Shown: one piece after another, positions 1 to 8,524 of the stretch
How positions within the stretch are numbered: position 1 is the first letter of the stretch
Layout of the letters: each line of letters starts with the position of its first letter
Assembly (NCBI RefSeq): GCF_947169445.1
Contig: NZ_CAMVPU010000016.1
Location: 10,005-74,004 of the forward strand
DNA from: an uncultured Butyrivibrio sp.
GTDB taxonomy: Bacteria > Bacillota > Clostridia > Lachnospirales > Lachnospiraceae
Reading direction: 5' to 3'
Length of the DNA stretch: 64,000 nucleotides
Program-made: the position numbers and the translations under genes
The notes under the pieces: model-generated
Seen by the model: the letters and a program-made list of their open reading frames with translations, nothing else
The model's database searches: none
What the model was told of the DNA's origin: nothing

Positions 1-39
1 TGATTTCCTTCAGAGAAAATAATTCAATAGATATTTCAG

Positions 40-67
40 CCCCTTGCGATTTCGCAAGGGGTTTTTT
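40..67 (+). terminator. Rho-independent terminator of an upstream gene
   Basis: A GC-rich stem of ten base pairs (40-49 with 52-61) with a very small loop is followed by six T residues. It would end a transcript entering from the left edge; the gene it serves lies outside the window. Confidence 0.85.
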
Positions 68-87
68 GCATTCACCGTGGATTTTTC

Positions 88-136
88 ACACCTCCCCCTC
101 ACGCAAAGAAGTCAGCTTTGCGTGAGGGGGAGGTGT
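88..136. repeat. Perfect 21-bp palindromic hairpin
   Basis: Positions 88-108 are the exact reverse complement of 116-136, leaving a 7-nt loop. The stem is C-rich on one side and is not followed by a T-run, so it is not a typical terminator. It lies between the terminator at 40-67 and the 49-nt repeat at 162-210. Nothing in it resembles a gene. Confidence 0.85.
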
Positions 137-161
137 AAGGAGAAGTGAAGGAGGGGAGATG

Positions 162-210
162 AATGCGCGAATCTGTTACTGGAGTGAGCTGCAAGCGAGT
201 GAACAGTAAC
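162..210 (+). repeat. 49-nt stem-loop repeat, copy A
   Basis: This block recurs nearly unchanged at 30980-31028 (same strand) and at 57299-57347 (opposite strand). All copies start with AATGCGCGAA, and GTTACT pairs with AGTAAC near the 3' end around a purine-rich loop. It is intergenic in all three places. It is followed by a short tandem duplication of AAAAGGGTGAT (about 211-233). The function is unknown; a REP-like element or small structured RNA are both possible. Confidence 0.8.
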
Positions 211-283
211 AAAAGGGTGATAAAAGGGTGATAAAATGCGTGGTTTACTGAAATTATGTGTAGAAAAGTACGGAAATTGATGA

Positions 284-328
284 TACAATAGATTGTAGGA
301 TTTTGAGTTATTTATACAATATACTGTA
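284..328. promoter_or_regulatory. Tandem NrdR boxes upstream of nrdR
   Basis: Two 14-bp palindromes are present: 284-297 (TACAATAGATTGTA, perfect) and 315-328 (TACAATATACTGTA, one mismatched pair). Their centres are 31 bp apart. Known NrdR operators are pairs of AT-rich palindromes about three helical turns apart. The gene 50 bp downstream is nrdR, so autoregulation is the natural inference. No other ribonucleotide reductase gene is in the window. Confidence 0.7.
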
Positions 329-376
329 GCGGTTGGATTTTTCAGAAATGACGTAGGAAAGGACGGAGGAAACGCC

Positions 377-889
377 ATGAAATGCCCATTTTGCGGGAAG
401 GATGACACAAGAGTAATTGATTCAAGACCGGCAGATGACAACACATCTATCAGAAGAAGACGTGTATGTGATTCCTGTGGTAAGAGGTTTACTACTTATG
501 AGAAGGTTGAGACTATACCACTTATTGTCATCAAGAAGGGCGACGTCCGTGAACCATATGATCGTGCCAAGATTGAGGCAGGTGTTTTCAGAGCTTGCCA
601 TAAACGTCCTGTAAGTGCAGAGCAGATCACCAAGATTGTGGATGCTGTTGAAACAGAAGTATTCAATATGGAACTGAAAGAGATTCCAAGCCGTGCAATT
701 GGTGAGATTGTAATGGATAAGATGAAAACCTTAGATCCTGTAGCTTATGTACGTTTTGCATCTGTTTACAGAGAATTCAAGGATGTAAATACCTTTATGG
801 ATGAGCTGAAATCAGTTCTTCGCAAGGAAGCTGAAGGAACCATCACCGACACCACCGACAAGAATACACCACTGCTAAAAAAGGAATGA
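377..889 (+). CDS. nrdR: Transcriptional repressor NrdR
   Basis: NrdR represses ribonucleotide reductase genes and senses ATP/dATP. The 170-residue protein opens with a zinc ribbon (CPFC at residues 3-6 and a second CxxC at about 31-34, followed by GKRFTTYE). An ATP-cone domain fills about residues 48-140. The length is slightly above the usual 150-160 because of an acidic, threonine-rich tail. The ATG follows a GGACGGAGG ribosome site. Two palindromes that fit NrdR boxes lie just upstream, suggesting autoregulation. The gene stands alone, with a long hairpin element downstream. Confidence 0.95.
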   Translation: MKCPFCGKDDTRVIDSRPADDNTSIRRRRVCDSCGKRFTTYEKVETIPLIVIKKGDVREPYDRAKIEAGVFRACHKRPVSAEQITKIVDAVETEVFNMELKEIPSRAIGEIVMDKMKTLDPVAYVRFASVYREFKDVNTFMDELKSVLRKEAEGTITDTTDKNTPLLKKE

Positions 890-939
890 ACCAAGTCCGT
901 GTTTTGAAATGTGATTTACAGTTTATTATGCAATGTCTC

Positions 940-1120
940 GGCAGGCGGATTTATAAATGTGCAGTTCTCGCACCGAGCAGATAATATATGAGTACATGAA
1001 AATAAATGATTCTCTCCTGTTAATGGTTCACCAAATTTTGAACCATAGGAGAGAATCTTTTATTTTTGTGTGCCATATATTACTGCGAGAGCGAAAACAA
1101 GCATTTATAAACCGCCTGCC
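940..1120 (+). repeat. Long hairpin element, copy 1 (structured RNA or MITE-like)
   Basis: The whole 181-bp block folds on itself. 940-959 pairs with 1102-1120 (one bulged A); 977-990 pairs with 1074-1086; 1008-1030 pairs with 1039-1057 (a 4-nt bulge). A small CTCG-CAC-CGAG hairpin sits on the 5' arm at about 967-977. A second copy, in the opposite orientation, lies at 52569-52744. The ends, the segments around the CTCG hairpin and the apical ATGGTTCA/TGAACCAT stem are shared, while other stem sequences differ but still pair. It lies between nrdR and the opp promoter. There is no credible ORF. Confidence 0.8.
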
Positions 1121-1150
1121 AAAGAAAGTATACATAGGGTAGCAGAGTTA

Positions 1151-1179
1151 TTGACATTTCCTTGACAAAGCCTTATATT
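1151..1179 (+). promoter_or_regulatory. Sigma-A promoter of the peptide transporter operon
   Basis: TTGACA at 1151-1156 and TATATT at 1174-1179 are separated by 17 nt. The first gene begins about 95 nt downstream, which leaves a moderately long 5' leader with no terminator that I can see. Confidence 0.7.
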
Positions 1180-1274
1180 GAAGGTTATGACACGCAGATA
1201 AAGCGTGGAAACATAGTCGCTGACTCTTTTCATGTGGAGCAGCTAGTACAACTTAATAGGAGGAAGATTTTAAC

Positions 1275-2882
1275 ATGATGAGGAGAAGAACGTTAGGAAA
1301 GGCAGGTTGTTCACTTCTGATGGTCGTGTTAACAACGCTGACTGTTGCATTGAGTGGATGCTCAAGTGACAAGGCAGGAGATTCCGCAAAGCCGGGTAGC
1401 GGTGAAGGGGCAGCCACTGAAACAGTGGAGAGCCAGACAGAAACTGCTTCTGCAGATGTAACGGATGATCTTTCTAAGATTATTGTTGGTATACCTCAGG
1501 ATATTGATGGTCTTGACCCACACAACTCAACGGGGGCTGGAACCAGAGAGGTGTTCTATAACATTTTTGAAGGCCTGGTTAAGGCTGATTCAAATGGTAA
1601 TCTTAATCCTGCTGTAGCGAGTGATTACACAATCTCAGATGATAGTAAGGTTTATTCATTTACACTTAGAGATGGTATCAAGTTCCATGACGGAAGCCTT
1701 GTTACGGTAGAGGATATCAAATATTCCCTTGAGAGAAATATGGGTGTAGATGGCGGTGAGCCGCTTATTCGTGCTTATGGTCAGATCGAAAGTGTAAATA
1801 TCGTTGATGACAAGCATGTTGATGTAGTTCTTAAGGATGCAGATTCAGATTTCCTTACACAGCTTACAGTTGCTATTATTCCTGCAGCTAATGAGCACCC
1901 TGAGACAACTCCGATTGGAACAGGCCCATATATGTATGTTTCCAATTCACCTCAGGAGAACTTTATTGTTACAAGATTTGACGATTATTGGGGAGACAAG
2001 GCTTACATCAAGGACGTAGTATTCAAGATCGAAGCCAATATGGATGCAATTGTTCTTGACCTTGAGGGTGGTTCAATTGATATGATGGCTCGTGTAACAC
2101 CTACTCAGGTTGCACAGCTTTCAGACAAGTTCCAGGTTTATGAAGGAACCATGAACCTTGTTCAGGCTCTTTACCTCAATAACGATTTTGAGCCATTTAA
2201 GGATGTAAGAGTTCGTCAGGCTCTCTGCTATGCTGTAGACCCTCAGACTATCATGGATTTTGTATCTGATGGTGCCGGAACAGAGGTTGGAAGTGCTATG
2301 TTCCCTGCTTTCAGCAAGTACTATATGCCTGAACTTAATGATACTTATAACCATGATACAGATAAGGCAAAAGAGCTTCTTACAGAGGCTGGTTATCCTA
2401 ATGGATTTGAGTTCACAATTACTGTTCCATCTAACTATGGCCAGCATGTAGATACTGCTCAGGTTATTTCGGAAGAACTTAAAGAAATCGGTGTAACAGC
2501 CAATATTCAGGAAATCGAGTGGAATTCATGGGTATCAGATGTTTATTCAGGAAGACAGTACGAGGCAACTGTTGTAGGAATTGATGCTTCTACACTTTCA
2601 GCTTCAGCACTTCTTTCAAGGTATGTATCTGATAACGGTAAGAACTTTGTAAACTTTAAGAGCGAAGCATATGATACAGCTTATGCTAATGCTCAGTCGG
2701 CGACAGATGATTCTGTTAAGACCAAGTTCTATAAAGAGTGTGAGACAATTCTTTCACAGGAGGCTGCAAGCGTATATATTCAGGATCTTCCTGAGTTTGT
2801 AGTTCTTAACAAGAAGTTTACAGGATATGTTTTCTATCCGCTCTATGTACAGGATATCGCCAAAATCAAGCCTGCACAGTGA
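1275..2882 (+). CDS. Peptide ABC transporter substrate-binding lipoprotein (SBP family 5)
   Basis: This is the extracellular binding protein of the following ABC importer, tethered to the membrane as a lipoprotein. The 535-residue product has an N-terminal arginine cluster, a hydrophobic stretch and a lipobox (LSGC) with the lipidated Cys at about residue 29. An acidic, Thr/Ser-rich linker follows. The mature domain carries family 5 hallmarks, such as the DIDGLDPH region near residue 75 and the KFHDG...VEDIKYSLER segment near residues 135-155. The start follows AGGAGG. Four transporter genes follow directly. Family 5 proteins bind oligopeptides, dipeptides, nickel or oligosaccharides, so the ligand is not certain. 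Confidence 0.9.
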   Translation: MMRRRTLGKAGCSLLMVVLTTLTVALSGCSSDKAGDSAKPGSGEGAATETVESQTETASADVTDDLSKIIVGIPQDIDGLDPHNSTGAGTREVFYNIFEGLVKADSNGNLNPAVASDYTISDDSKVYSFTLRDGIKFHDGSLVTVEDIKYSLERNMGVDGGEPLIRAYGQIESVNIVDDKHVDVVLKDADSDFLTQLTVAIIPAANEHPETTPIGTGPYMYVSNSPQENFIVTRFDDYWGDKAYIKDVVFKIEANMDAIVLDLEGGSIDMMARVTPTQVAQLSDKFQVYEGTMNLVQALYLNNDFEPFKDVRVRQALCYAVDPQTIMDFVSDGAGTEVGSAMFPAFSKYYMPELNDTYNHDTDKAKELLTEAGYPNGFEFTITVPSNYGQHVDTAQVISEELKEIGVTANIQEIEWNSWVSDVYSGRQYEATVVGIDASTLSASALLSRYVSDNGKNFVNFKSEAYDTAYANAQSATDDSVKTKFYKECETILSQEAASVYIQDLPEFVVLNKKFTGYVFYPLYVQDIAKIKPAQ

Positions 2883-2954
2883 TGCAAGTTAGTCCATGTG
2901 ATAATACATGGGAAAAATAATAAATAATTGATTATTGATGCGAGGAATATGCAT

Positions 2955-3899
2955 ATGAAATACACATTAAAAAAGTTTTTTTCTACTATTGTGACTTTGA
3001 TTGTGGTTTCGCTTTGCGTATTCCTCGCTTTTAATGTATTGCCGGGAGATCCGGCCATCAGGATGCTTGGACTTGAGGCATCTCCGGAACTGGTGGAACA
3101 GACCAGGGAAAGAATGGGACTTAATGACCCACTCTTTGTCAGATATTTCAGATGGTTTTTTGCTTTTTTACAGGGGGATTTCGGTACTTCCTATAGTTAC
3201 AGCGTTCCGGTTTCAAGTCTTGTTATCAGTAAGATTCCGATCACTTTAACGCTGGGACTCCTTGCTTTTTTGTTTACAGTTGTAATATCCATACCTCTTG
3301 GAATTGCCACAGCTAAATATGAAAATGGCATTCTTGACAGGATCAGTATGGTAATAAATCAGGTGATAATGGCTATACCACCTTTCTTTTCAGGAATTCT
3401 GATTACTTTTATTTTTGGAATGATCTTTAAACTATTTACTCCTGGAGGCTTTGTGTCCTATACGGAGGATTTTAAAGGTTTTTTACGATATCTCTTTTTC
3501 CCTTCACTTGCTATTGCGCTTCCTAAGGTATCTATGACAGTTAAGATGCTCAGAGGCAATCTTATCGATGAAGCGGGCAAGGATTATGCAAGAACAGCCT
3601 ATAGCAGAGGGAATAATACAAATGGTGTCCTTTACAGGCATGTTCTGAAAAATGCTCTTATCCCGGTTATTACTTTTCTGGGAATGGCACTGGCTGATAT
3701 GGTTGCGGGAAGTATTGTTGTGGAGCAGGTATTTAATATACCGGGCATAAGCAGGATTCTACTTAGCAGTATCAGCAACAGGGATTATCCGGTAGTTGAG
3801 GCAATCATCATGGGAATTGCCGTCATTGTTATTGGAATTAACTTTTTGGTTGATGTTATCTATAGGATAATTGATCCAAGAATAGGAATAGATGAGTAA
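2955..3899 (+). CDS. Peptide ABC transporter permease (OppB/DppB type)
   Basis: This is one of the two membrane subunits of the importer. The 314-residue protein has about six hydrophobic segments. The conserved N-terminal segment VLPGDPA lies near residue 33, and the EAA-type coupling loop (DYARTAYSRG) lies in the middle. I start it at 2955 because the GAGG at 2942-2945 is about nine nt away; 2928 and 2949 are alternatives. The stop overlaps the next start by one base (TAATG), indicating translational coupling. Confidence 0.9.
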   Translation: MKYTLKKFFSTIVTLIVVSLCVFLAFNVLPGDPAIRMLGLEASPELVEQTRERMGLNDPLFVRYFRWFFAFLQGDFGTSYSYSVPVSSLVISKIPITLTLGLLAFLFTVVISIPLGIATAKYENGILDRISMVINQVIMAIPPFFSGILITFIFGMIFKLFTPGGFVSYTEDFKGFLRYLFFPSLAIALPKVSMTVKMLRGNLIDEAGKDYARTAYSRGNNTNGVLYRHVLKNALIPVITFLGMALADMVAGSIVVEQVFNIPGISRILLSSISNRDYPVVEAIIMGIAVIVIGINFLVDVIYRIIDPRIGIDE

Positions 3900-4714
3900 T
3901 GAACAAGGTCACATTTAAGAAAATCCAAAAAAATCCATATCTTGTAATAGGCGGACTGATCATGGGAATTATCCTGCTCATGATCATTGTGGGCTTTTTC
4001 TGGATGCCCTACGAACCTACCAAGATGAGCGCTTCTGAGAAGCTTCAGGGAATTTCTCTAAAGCACATTATGGGAACAGATAATATGGGCCGTGACGTGT
4101 TCAGCAGGGTTATGTATGGAAGCAGAGTTACACTTTTGATTTCCATTGGAACTATTATTATTGGTGCCGGAGCAGGAACTTTGATCGGAGCAGTTACAGG
4201 CTATTTTGGCGGTATCGTGGATGAAGTGACCATGAGAATTATTGATGCACTTTTTGCTTTCCCAAGTATCCTTCTTTCTCTGGTTATTGTGAGTGTTTTT
4301 GGCGTTGGACATGTTCAGCTGGTTATTTCTCTTGGAATTGCCTTTGTTCCGAGCTTTTCCAGAATAGTAAGGGGTGAAGTACTTCGTTGCAAGAATATGG
4401 ATTATATCGAAAATGCAAGGCTTCAGGGAGTTTCTGATTTTCGAATGATCTTTTTACATATTATCCCGAATATCAGGGGTGTGCTTGCGTCCTCAATTCT
4501 TATTGGATTTAATAATGCAGTTTTGGCAGAGGCGGGACTTAGCTATCTGGGAGTTGGTTCACAGCCGCCTTACGCAAGTCTTGGTCGTATGCTTTCCGAT
4601 GCGCAGCAGTATATGTTTACCAGACCCAGCTACGTTCTTTGCCCAGGTATTGTGATTGTTCTCATGGTTTTGGGCTTTGCATTTTTGGGAGAGGGGATTA
4701 AGAGATGGAAATAA
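3899..4714 (+). CDS. Peptide ABC transporter permease (OppC/DppC type)
   Basis: This is the second membrane subunit, 271 residues. After an N-terminal cytoplasmic segment and the first hydrophobic helix come the conserved HIMGTDNMGRDVFSRV motif (about 56-71) and the coupling loop around residues 160-180 (DYIENARLQG). It is translationally coupled to its neighbours: a one-base overlap at its start, and a 10-base overlap with the ATPase gene at its end. It is slightly shorter than many OppC proteins because the N-terminal extension is short. Confidence 0.9.
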   Translation: MNKVTFKKIQKNPYLVIGGLIMGIILLMIIVGFFWMPYEPTKMSASEKLQGISLKHIMGTDNMGRDVFSRVMYGSRVTLLISIGTIIIGAGAGTLIGAVTGYFGGIVDEVTMRIIDALFAFPSILLSLVIVSVFGVGHVQLVISLGIAFVPSFSRIVRGEVLRCKNMDYIENARLQGVSDFRMIFLHIIPNIRGVLASSILIGFNNAVLAEAGLSYLGVGSQPPYASLGRMLSDAQQYMFTRPSYVLCPGIVIVLMVLGFAFLGEGIKRWK

Positions 4715-5505
4715 TTCTTGATGTTACTGATCTCCATATTGAATTTCATGATTCCGAGACTCCTTCAGTTGCGGTTGAGGACTTTGATCTCATGCTTGGA
4801 AAGGGTGAGATTGTAGGCATTGTGGGAGAGTCAGGCTCCGGCAAGAGTATGAGTGCCCTTGCTATAGCAGGTCTTTTGAACAGGCATGCCATCAAAAAGA
4901 CCGGAAGGATAATGTTTGCAGGTCAGGATCTGCTATCCTGTGACCGTAAGACATTAAGGTCTTTCCAGGGAGATGAGATTTCAATAATCTTTCAGGAGCC
5001 GATGACAAGTCTTAATCCTGTTAAACGTATAGGTTGGCAGGTGGAGGAATCTCTTTATATCCATCACCCCGAAATTAGTAAGGCGGAGCGCAAAGAGCGT
5101 GCAATCGCAATGCTTAAAGATGTGGGGCTTGAAAATGCCAGTGATGTTTACTACATGTATCCTCATGAATTATCAGGAGGAATGAGGCAGAGAGTCATGA
5201 TTGCCGCAGCCATGATAGGAAATCCGCAGATTCTCATAGCTGATGAGCCTACAACCGCACTGGATGTAACGGTTCAGGCGCAGATAGTAGAGCTGCTTAA
5301 AAAGCTGAATAAGGAAAAGGGAACATCAATCATCTTCATTTCCCATGACCTTAGCCTTGTAAGTCAGCTTTGCGAGAGAGTGATCGTAATGCAAAACGGC
5401 AATATTATTGAAAGTGGCGAAACGAAGAGAATATTCCAAAGACCAACCCATAACTATACCAAGAAGCTTATAGCTGCAATTCCTAAAATTGATCTGGACA
5501 GGTGA
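4705..5505 (+). CDS. Peptide ABC transporter ATP-binding protein (OppD type)
   Basis: First nucleotide-binding subunit, 266 residues. It has a Walker A motif (GESGSGKS, about residues 40-47), Q-loop (FQEPMTSLNP), signature (LSGGMRQR), Walker B (LIADEPTTALD) and switch His (SHD). It is shorter than the usual 320-350 residues of OppD because the C-terminal iron-sulfur/oligopeptide extension is nearly absent; the protein ends soon after HNYTKKLIAAIP. It overlaps oppC-type sequence and is followed 9 bp later by the second ATPase. Confidence 0.9.
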   Translation: MEIILDVTDLHIEFHDSETPSVAVEDFDLMLGKGEIVGIVGESGSGKSMSALAIAGLLNRHAIKKTGRIMFAGQDLLSCDRKTLRSFQGDEISIIFQEPMTSLNPVKRIGWQVEESLYIHHPEISKAERKERAIAMLKDVGLENASDVYYMYPHELSGGMRQRVMIAAAMIGNPQILIADEPTTALDVTVQAQIVELLKKLNKEKGTSIIFISHDLSLVSQLCERVIVMQNGNIIESGETKRIFQRPTHNYTKKLIAAIPKIDLDR

Positions 5506-5514
5506 GATATTTTC

Positions 5515-6270
5515 ATGGAAAAAGATAAAGTGCTCAGAGTAAGTAATCTTAATGTTTTTTACAAGAACAGAAAGAGGAAGCTCTGGTCAAAAAAGAATAG
5601 AAAAATACAGGCTCTTTTTGACGTGTCCTTTGACATGGAGGAAGGAGAGGTACTGGCTATTGCCGGGGAGTCCGGATGCGGTAAGTCCACTCTGGCAAGG
5701 GCTATAGTGGGTATCAACAAGGATTATCAGGGAGAAATCTGGCAGAAATACGCAAGACCTCAGATGGTATTTCAGGACCCCTACAATTCACTTAATCCTG
5801 CCAAAAAGATAGGCTGGCTATTAGAAGAGCCTCTTAAGGTTGATAAAGAGCGCAAGTGGACCAGCGAGGAACGAAGGAAAAGAGTGGAAGAGATCATGAA
5901 GGAGGTTGAACTTCCTTTAAGCATGCTGGATAGATATCCATCGCAGCTCTCCGGTGGGCAAAGGCAGAGAGTGTGCATCGGTATTGCACTTATGAGGGAG
6001 CCAAAGCTCCTTATTGCTGACGAGCCCGTTTCTGCTCTTGATGTTACTATCCAGGCACAGATCATGGAACTTTTGCGCAATCTTCATAAGAAGCACGGTA
6101 TTTCAATTATCTTTATCTCCCACGATCTGAGGGTTGTATATCAGATAAGTGATCATGTTATGGTTATGAAGAATGGCAAGATAGTTGAATATGGCGCCAC
6201 CAGGGAAGTATACAAGAACCCTAAGGCAGAGTATACAAAGCAGCTTTTAAAGGCTGCCGGCATAACATGA
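5515..6270 (+). CDS. Peptide ABC transporter ATP-binding protein (OppF type)
   Basis: Second nucleotide-binding subunit, 251 residues. A basic insert (KNRKRKLWSKKNRK) near residue 20 precedes Walker A (GESGCGKS), Q-loop, signature (LSGGQRQR), Walker B (LIADEPVSALD) and the SHD switch. Like its partner it stops soon after the EYTKQLLKAA segment and lacks the long C-terminal tail of classic OppF. It is the last gene of the operon; a strong terminator follows about 20 bp later. Confidence 0.9.
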   Translation: MEKDKVLRVSNLNVFYKNRKRKLWSKKNRKIQALFDVSFDMEEGEVLAIAGESGCGKSTLARAIVGINKDYQGEIWQKYARPQMVFQDPYNSLNPAKKIGWLLEEPLKVDKERKWTSEERRKRVEEIMKEVELPLSMLDRYPSQLSGGQRQRVCIGIALMREPKLLIADEPVSALDVTIQAQIMELLRNLHKKHGISIIFISHDLRVVYQISDHVMVMKNGKIVEYGATREVYKNPKAEYTKQLLKAAGIT

Positions 6271-6292
6271 AAAATTTATAAAAAAAGTATTA

Positions 6293-6340
6293 AAAGCCTA
6301 AAATTCTGATAAACACCCTCGGAATTTTAGGCTTTTTTTA
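6293..6340 (+). terminator. Rho-independent terminator of the peptide transporter operon
   Basis: AAAGCCTAAAATTC at 6293-6306 pairs with its complement at 6322-6334 around a 15-nt loop, followed by a run of seven T. It closes the five-gene operon. Confidence 0.85.
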
Positions 6341-6426
6341 GTATAATTCCTTTAAGTATTGTGAGGGGCTTCCGATATATATTATGTCAATGAACATAGT
6401 TGTATTGGTCGGAAAGGATGAGGAGA

Positions 6427-6855
6427 ATGGCATTAGATAGAATTGGTGGTTACCAGGGTAACTTCAATGCTTATGAAATTCCCCCAGTTATAGATAATAA
6501 GATTAAAGTCGGTGGGGACCTTCCTAATGTGGAATCTCAGGGGACACCGGTCAAAGAAGAAGTCGTAGATAAGGCGCCCAAGAAGGAAATGGATCTTACA
6601 GTATCCGAGATTCCTTCCAGAGAAAATGCTTCTATTGAGAATATCGCAATTTCTTTTGGCGTATACGACAGTTCATCAATTGAACTTTTTGGAGAAAAAG
6701 GCCTTGCTTCCGAAGATATGAAACAGGCTATTCAGGGAATGCAGAGGGATAAGATCCTTCATGAATACCAGTACTTTGTTGGTGGCAAGGATCTGACAGG
6801 TAAGCCTGGCAACATCATAACCGGAACGGAAGACGGACTGGTAATAAGGCTTTAA
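6427..6855 (+). CDS. Small protein of unknown function
   Basis: I do not recognise this 142-residue protein. It has no signal peptide or membrane segment. The N-terminus (MALDRIGGYQGNFNAYEIPP) leads into a Lys/Pro/Glu-rich linker (about residues 30-65) and then a compact region ending in GNIITGTEDGLVIRL. The start at 6427 is chosen because AGGATGAGGAG lies just upstream; an upstream in-frame ATG would need a poorer site. It sits alone between two terminators, so it is probably monocistronic. Confidence 0.75.
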   Translation: MALDRIGGYQGNFNAYEIPPVIDNKIKVGGDLPNVESQGTPVKEEVVDKAPKKEMDLTVSEIPSRENASIENIAISFGVYDSSSIELFGEKGLASEDMKQAIQGMQRDKILHEYQYFVGGKDLTGKPGNIITGTEDGLVIRL

Positions 6856-6888
6856 TTCTTTTTCTTTTGAATTTAATAAAAATCTAAG

Positions 6889-6947
6889 TGGCTGTGAAAA
6901 TGAATTGCAGGAATGTGCATTTCATTAGTTCATGGCCCTTTTTTTCT
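6889..6947 (+). terminator. Rho-independent terminator
   Basis: A long stem (GTGGCTGTGAAAATGAA region pairing with TTCATTAGTTCATGGCC, with small internal mismatches) is followed by CTTTTTTT. It ends the transcript of the unknown gene before aroEK. Confidence 0.75.
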
Positions 6948-7048
6948 TGTCCTATTGGATACACATTTAGTATAATAGCTTTAATCGTCAAAGCTATTCA
7001 AAGTCTAATTGATTTCCGAGGGAGTATCCCCGGAATAGGAGGCATCTT

Positions 7049-8524
7049 ATGTCTAATTTCACCGATGGAAAAACAAGGGTTTGCGGCCTTATAGGCAATC
7101 CTGTTGAGCATACACTTTCTCCGCTTATACATAATGCACTTGCGAGGATGTTTGGAATAGATATGGTCTACGTTCCTTTTAAGGTGGAGGATGGGGACCT
7201 GACTGATGCTATAAAAGGGGCGCTTGCTCTTGATGTAAAGGGCCTTAATGTGACTATTCCATATAAAAGCGATGTAATTCCAAGCCTTGAGGATATTGAT
7301 CCGCTGGCTAAGGGAATTGGCGCGGTAAATACTCTTGTGAGAACACCAAACGGAGGTTTTAAGGGCTATAACACAGATATGACAGGCCTTTATAGGGCGA
7401 TGACTGATGATGGTGTAGAACTTAAAGATAAAACGGTTGTGATTTTGGGAGCTGGTGGCGTTGCCAGACCGGCAGCTTTTTTGTGTGGCAGTAAGGGAGC
7501 AAAAAAGGTCTATGTACTAAACAGAACCTTTGACAGAGCCCGGAATATTGCTGATGAAGTTAACAGAGCACTTTATAACCTTGACAATGAAGATAAGATG
7601 ACCGCAGATGGTCTTAGTGCAAGGGGAGAAGATAATAATGCTGCAAATGTAGTCATCCCTATGAGACTTGAGGACTACAGGGATTTGTACCGCGAAGAGG
7701 ATAAACTTATTGTTCTTCAGTGTACTTCTGTAGGTCTTTTCCCGGATGTTAACAGTGCTGTTATTGAGGATAGTGAGTTTTACAGTCATATAAGTGTGGC
7801 CTATGATATGGTCTACAGGCCAATTGAAACGAAATTCATGAAGCTGGCCAAGGAAGCAGGTGCTGCCGCATTTTCTGGGCTTAGGATGCTTCTTTATCAG
7901 GGAATTGATGCCTTCGAACTGTGGTTTGAAGAGAAAATGGATGAGAAGGTGTCCAAAGAGCAGGCGGATGAAATATTCAGATCTCTTGTATTTGAGGTTT
8001 CAGGTGCTTCCAATATTATCCTTGAAGGCTTTATGGGAAGTGGGAAGAGCACAGTTTCTGAGATTCTTGCGGACAAGCTGGGTTTAGAGCTCCTTGATAC
8101 GGACGCAGCCATTGTTGAAGCAGAAGGCAGGAGCATAGCTGATATTTTTGATAAGGATGGCGAAGAGGCTTTCAGGGATATGGAGACAGGTCTCCTTGAA
8201 ACAGCCGTTTATGAGCATTTCAGGGAAATGGTAATCTCTCTTGGAGGAGGAATGCCCTTGCGAGCAGCTAATCGCGAGCTGTTAAAAAAACTTGGAAAAG
8301 TAGTCTACCTTAGAACTTCTCCGGAGACAGTTTACGAGAGAGTAAAGGGTGACAATGCTAGGCCCCTTCTTAGAGGCGATGATCCGCTTGGAAAAATAAA
8401 GAGCATGCAGTTAGAACGTGGTGAAAAATATGAAGCGGCGGCAGATGTTATCATTGATACAGATGACGTGACTCCCATGGAAATTGCAGATAAGATTATA
8501 GAATTGTTAGGACTATCATTTTGA
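7049..8524 (+). CDS. aroEK: Bifunctional shikimate dehydrogenase / shikimate kinase
   Basis: Two consecutive steps of chorismate synthesis are fused in one 491-residue protein. Residues 1-295 are AroE: the substrate site TLSPLIHN near residue 23, the catalytic Lys in NVTIPYKSD, and an NADP-binding GAGGVARP near residue 137. Residues 318-491 are AroK: P-loop GFMGSGKST, DTD near 344, the GGG substrate loop (SLGGGMP) and the lid Arg region (NARPLLRGD). The start follows AGGAGG. The stop overlaps the TTG start of queH by four bases. AroE and AroK are more often separate; this fusion is seen in some Clostridia, as I recall. Confidence 0.93.
   Translation: MSNFTDGKTRVCGLIGNPVEHTLSPLIHNALARMFGIDMVYVPFKVEDGDLTDAIKGALALDVKGLNVTIPYKSDVIPSLEDIDPLAKGIGAVNTLVRTPNGGFKGYNTDMTGLYRAMTDDGVELKDKTVVILGAGGVARPAAFLCGSKGAKKVYVLNRTFDRARNIADEVNRALYNLDNEDKMTADGLSARGEDNNAANVVIPMRLEDYRDLYREEDKLIVLQCTSVGLFPDVNSAVIEDSEFYSHISVAYDMVYRPIETKFMKLAKEAGAAAFSGLRMLLYQGIDAFELWFEEKMDEKVSKEQADEIFRSLVFEVSGASNIILEGFMGSGKSTVSEILADKLGLELLDTDAAIVEAEGRSIADIFDKDGEEAFRDMETGLLETAVYEHFREMVISLGGGMPLRAANRELLKKLGKVVYLRTSPETVYERVKGDNARPLLRGDDPLGKIKSMQLERGEKYEAAADVIIDTDDVTPMEIADKIIELLGLSF

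Noticed and set aside
112..444. A 110-residue minus-strand ORF over the nrdR promoter region
   Set aside because: It crosses the palindrome, the 49-nt repeat and the NrdR boxes and overlaps nrdR; composition is not protein-like.
957..1142. A 61-residue ORF
   Set aside because: It lies entirely in the long-hairpin element; the reading frame is a by-product of the hairpin sequence.
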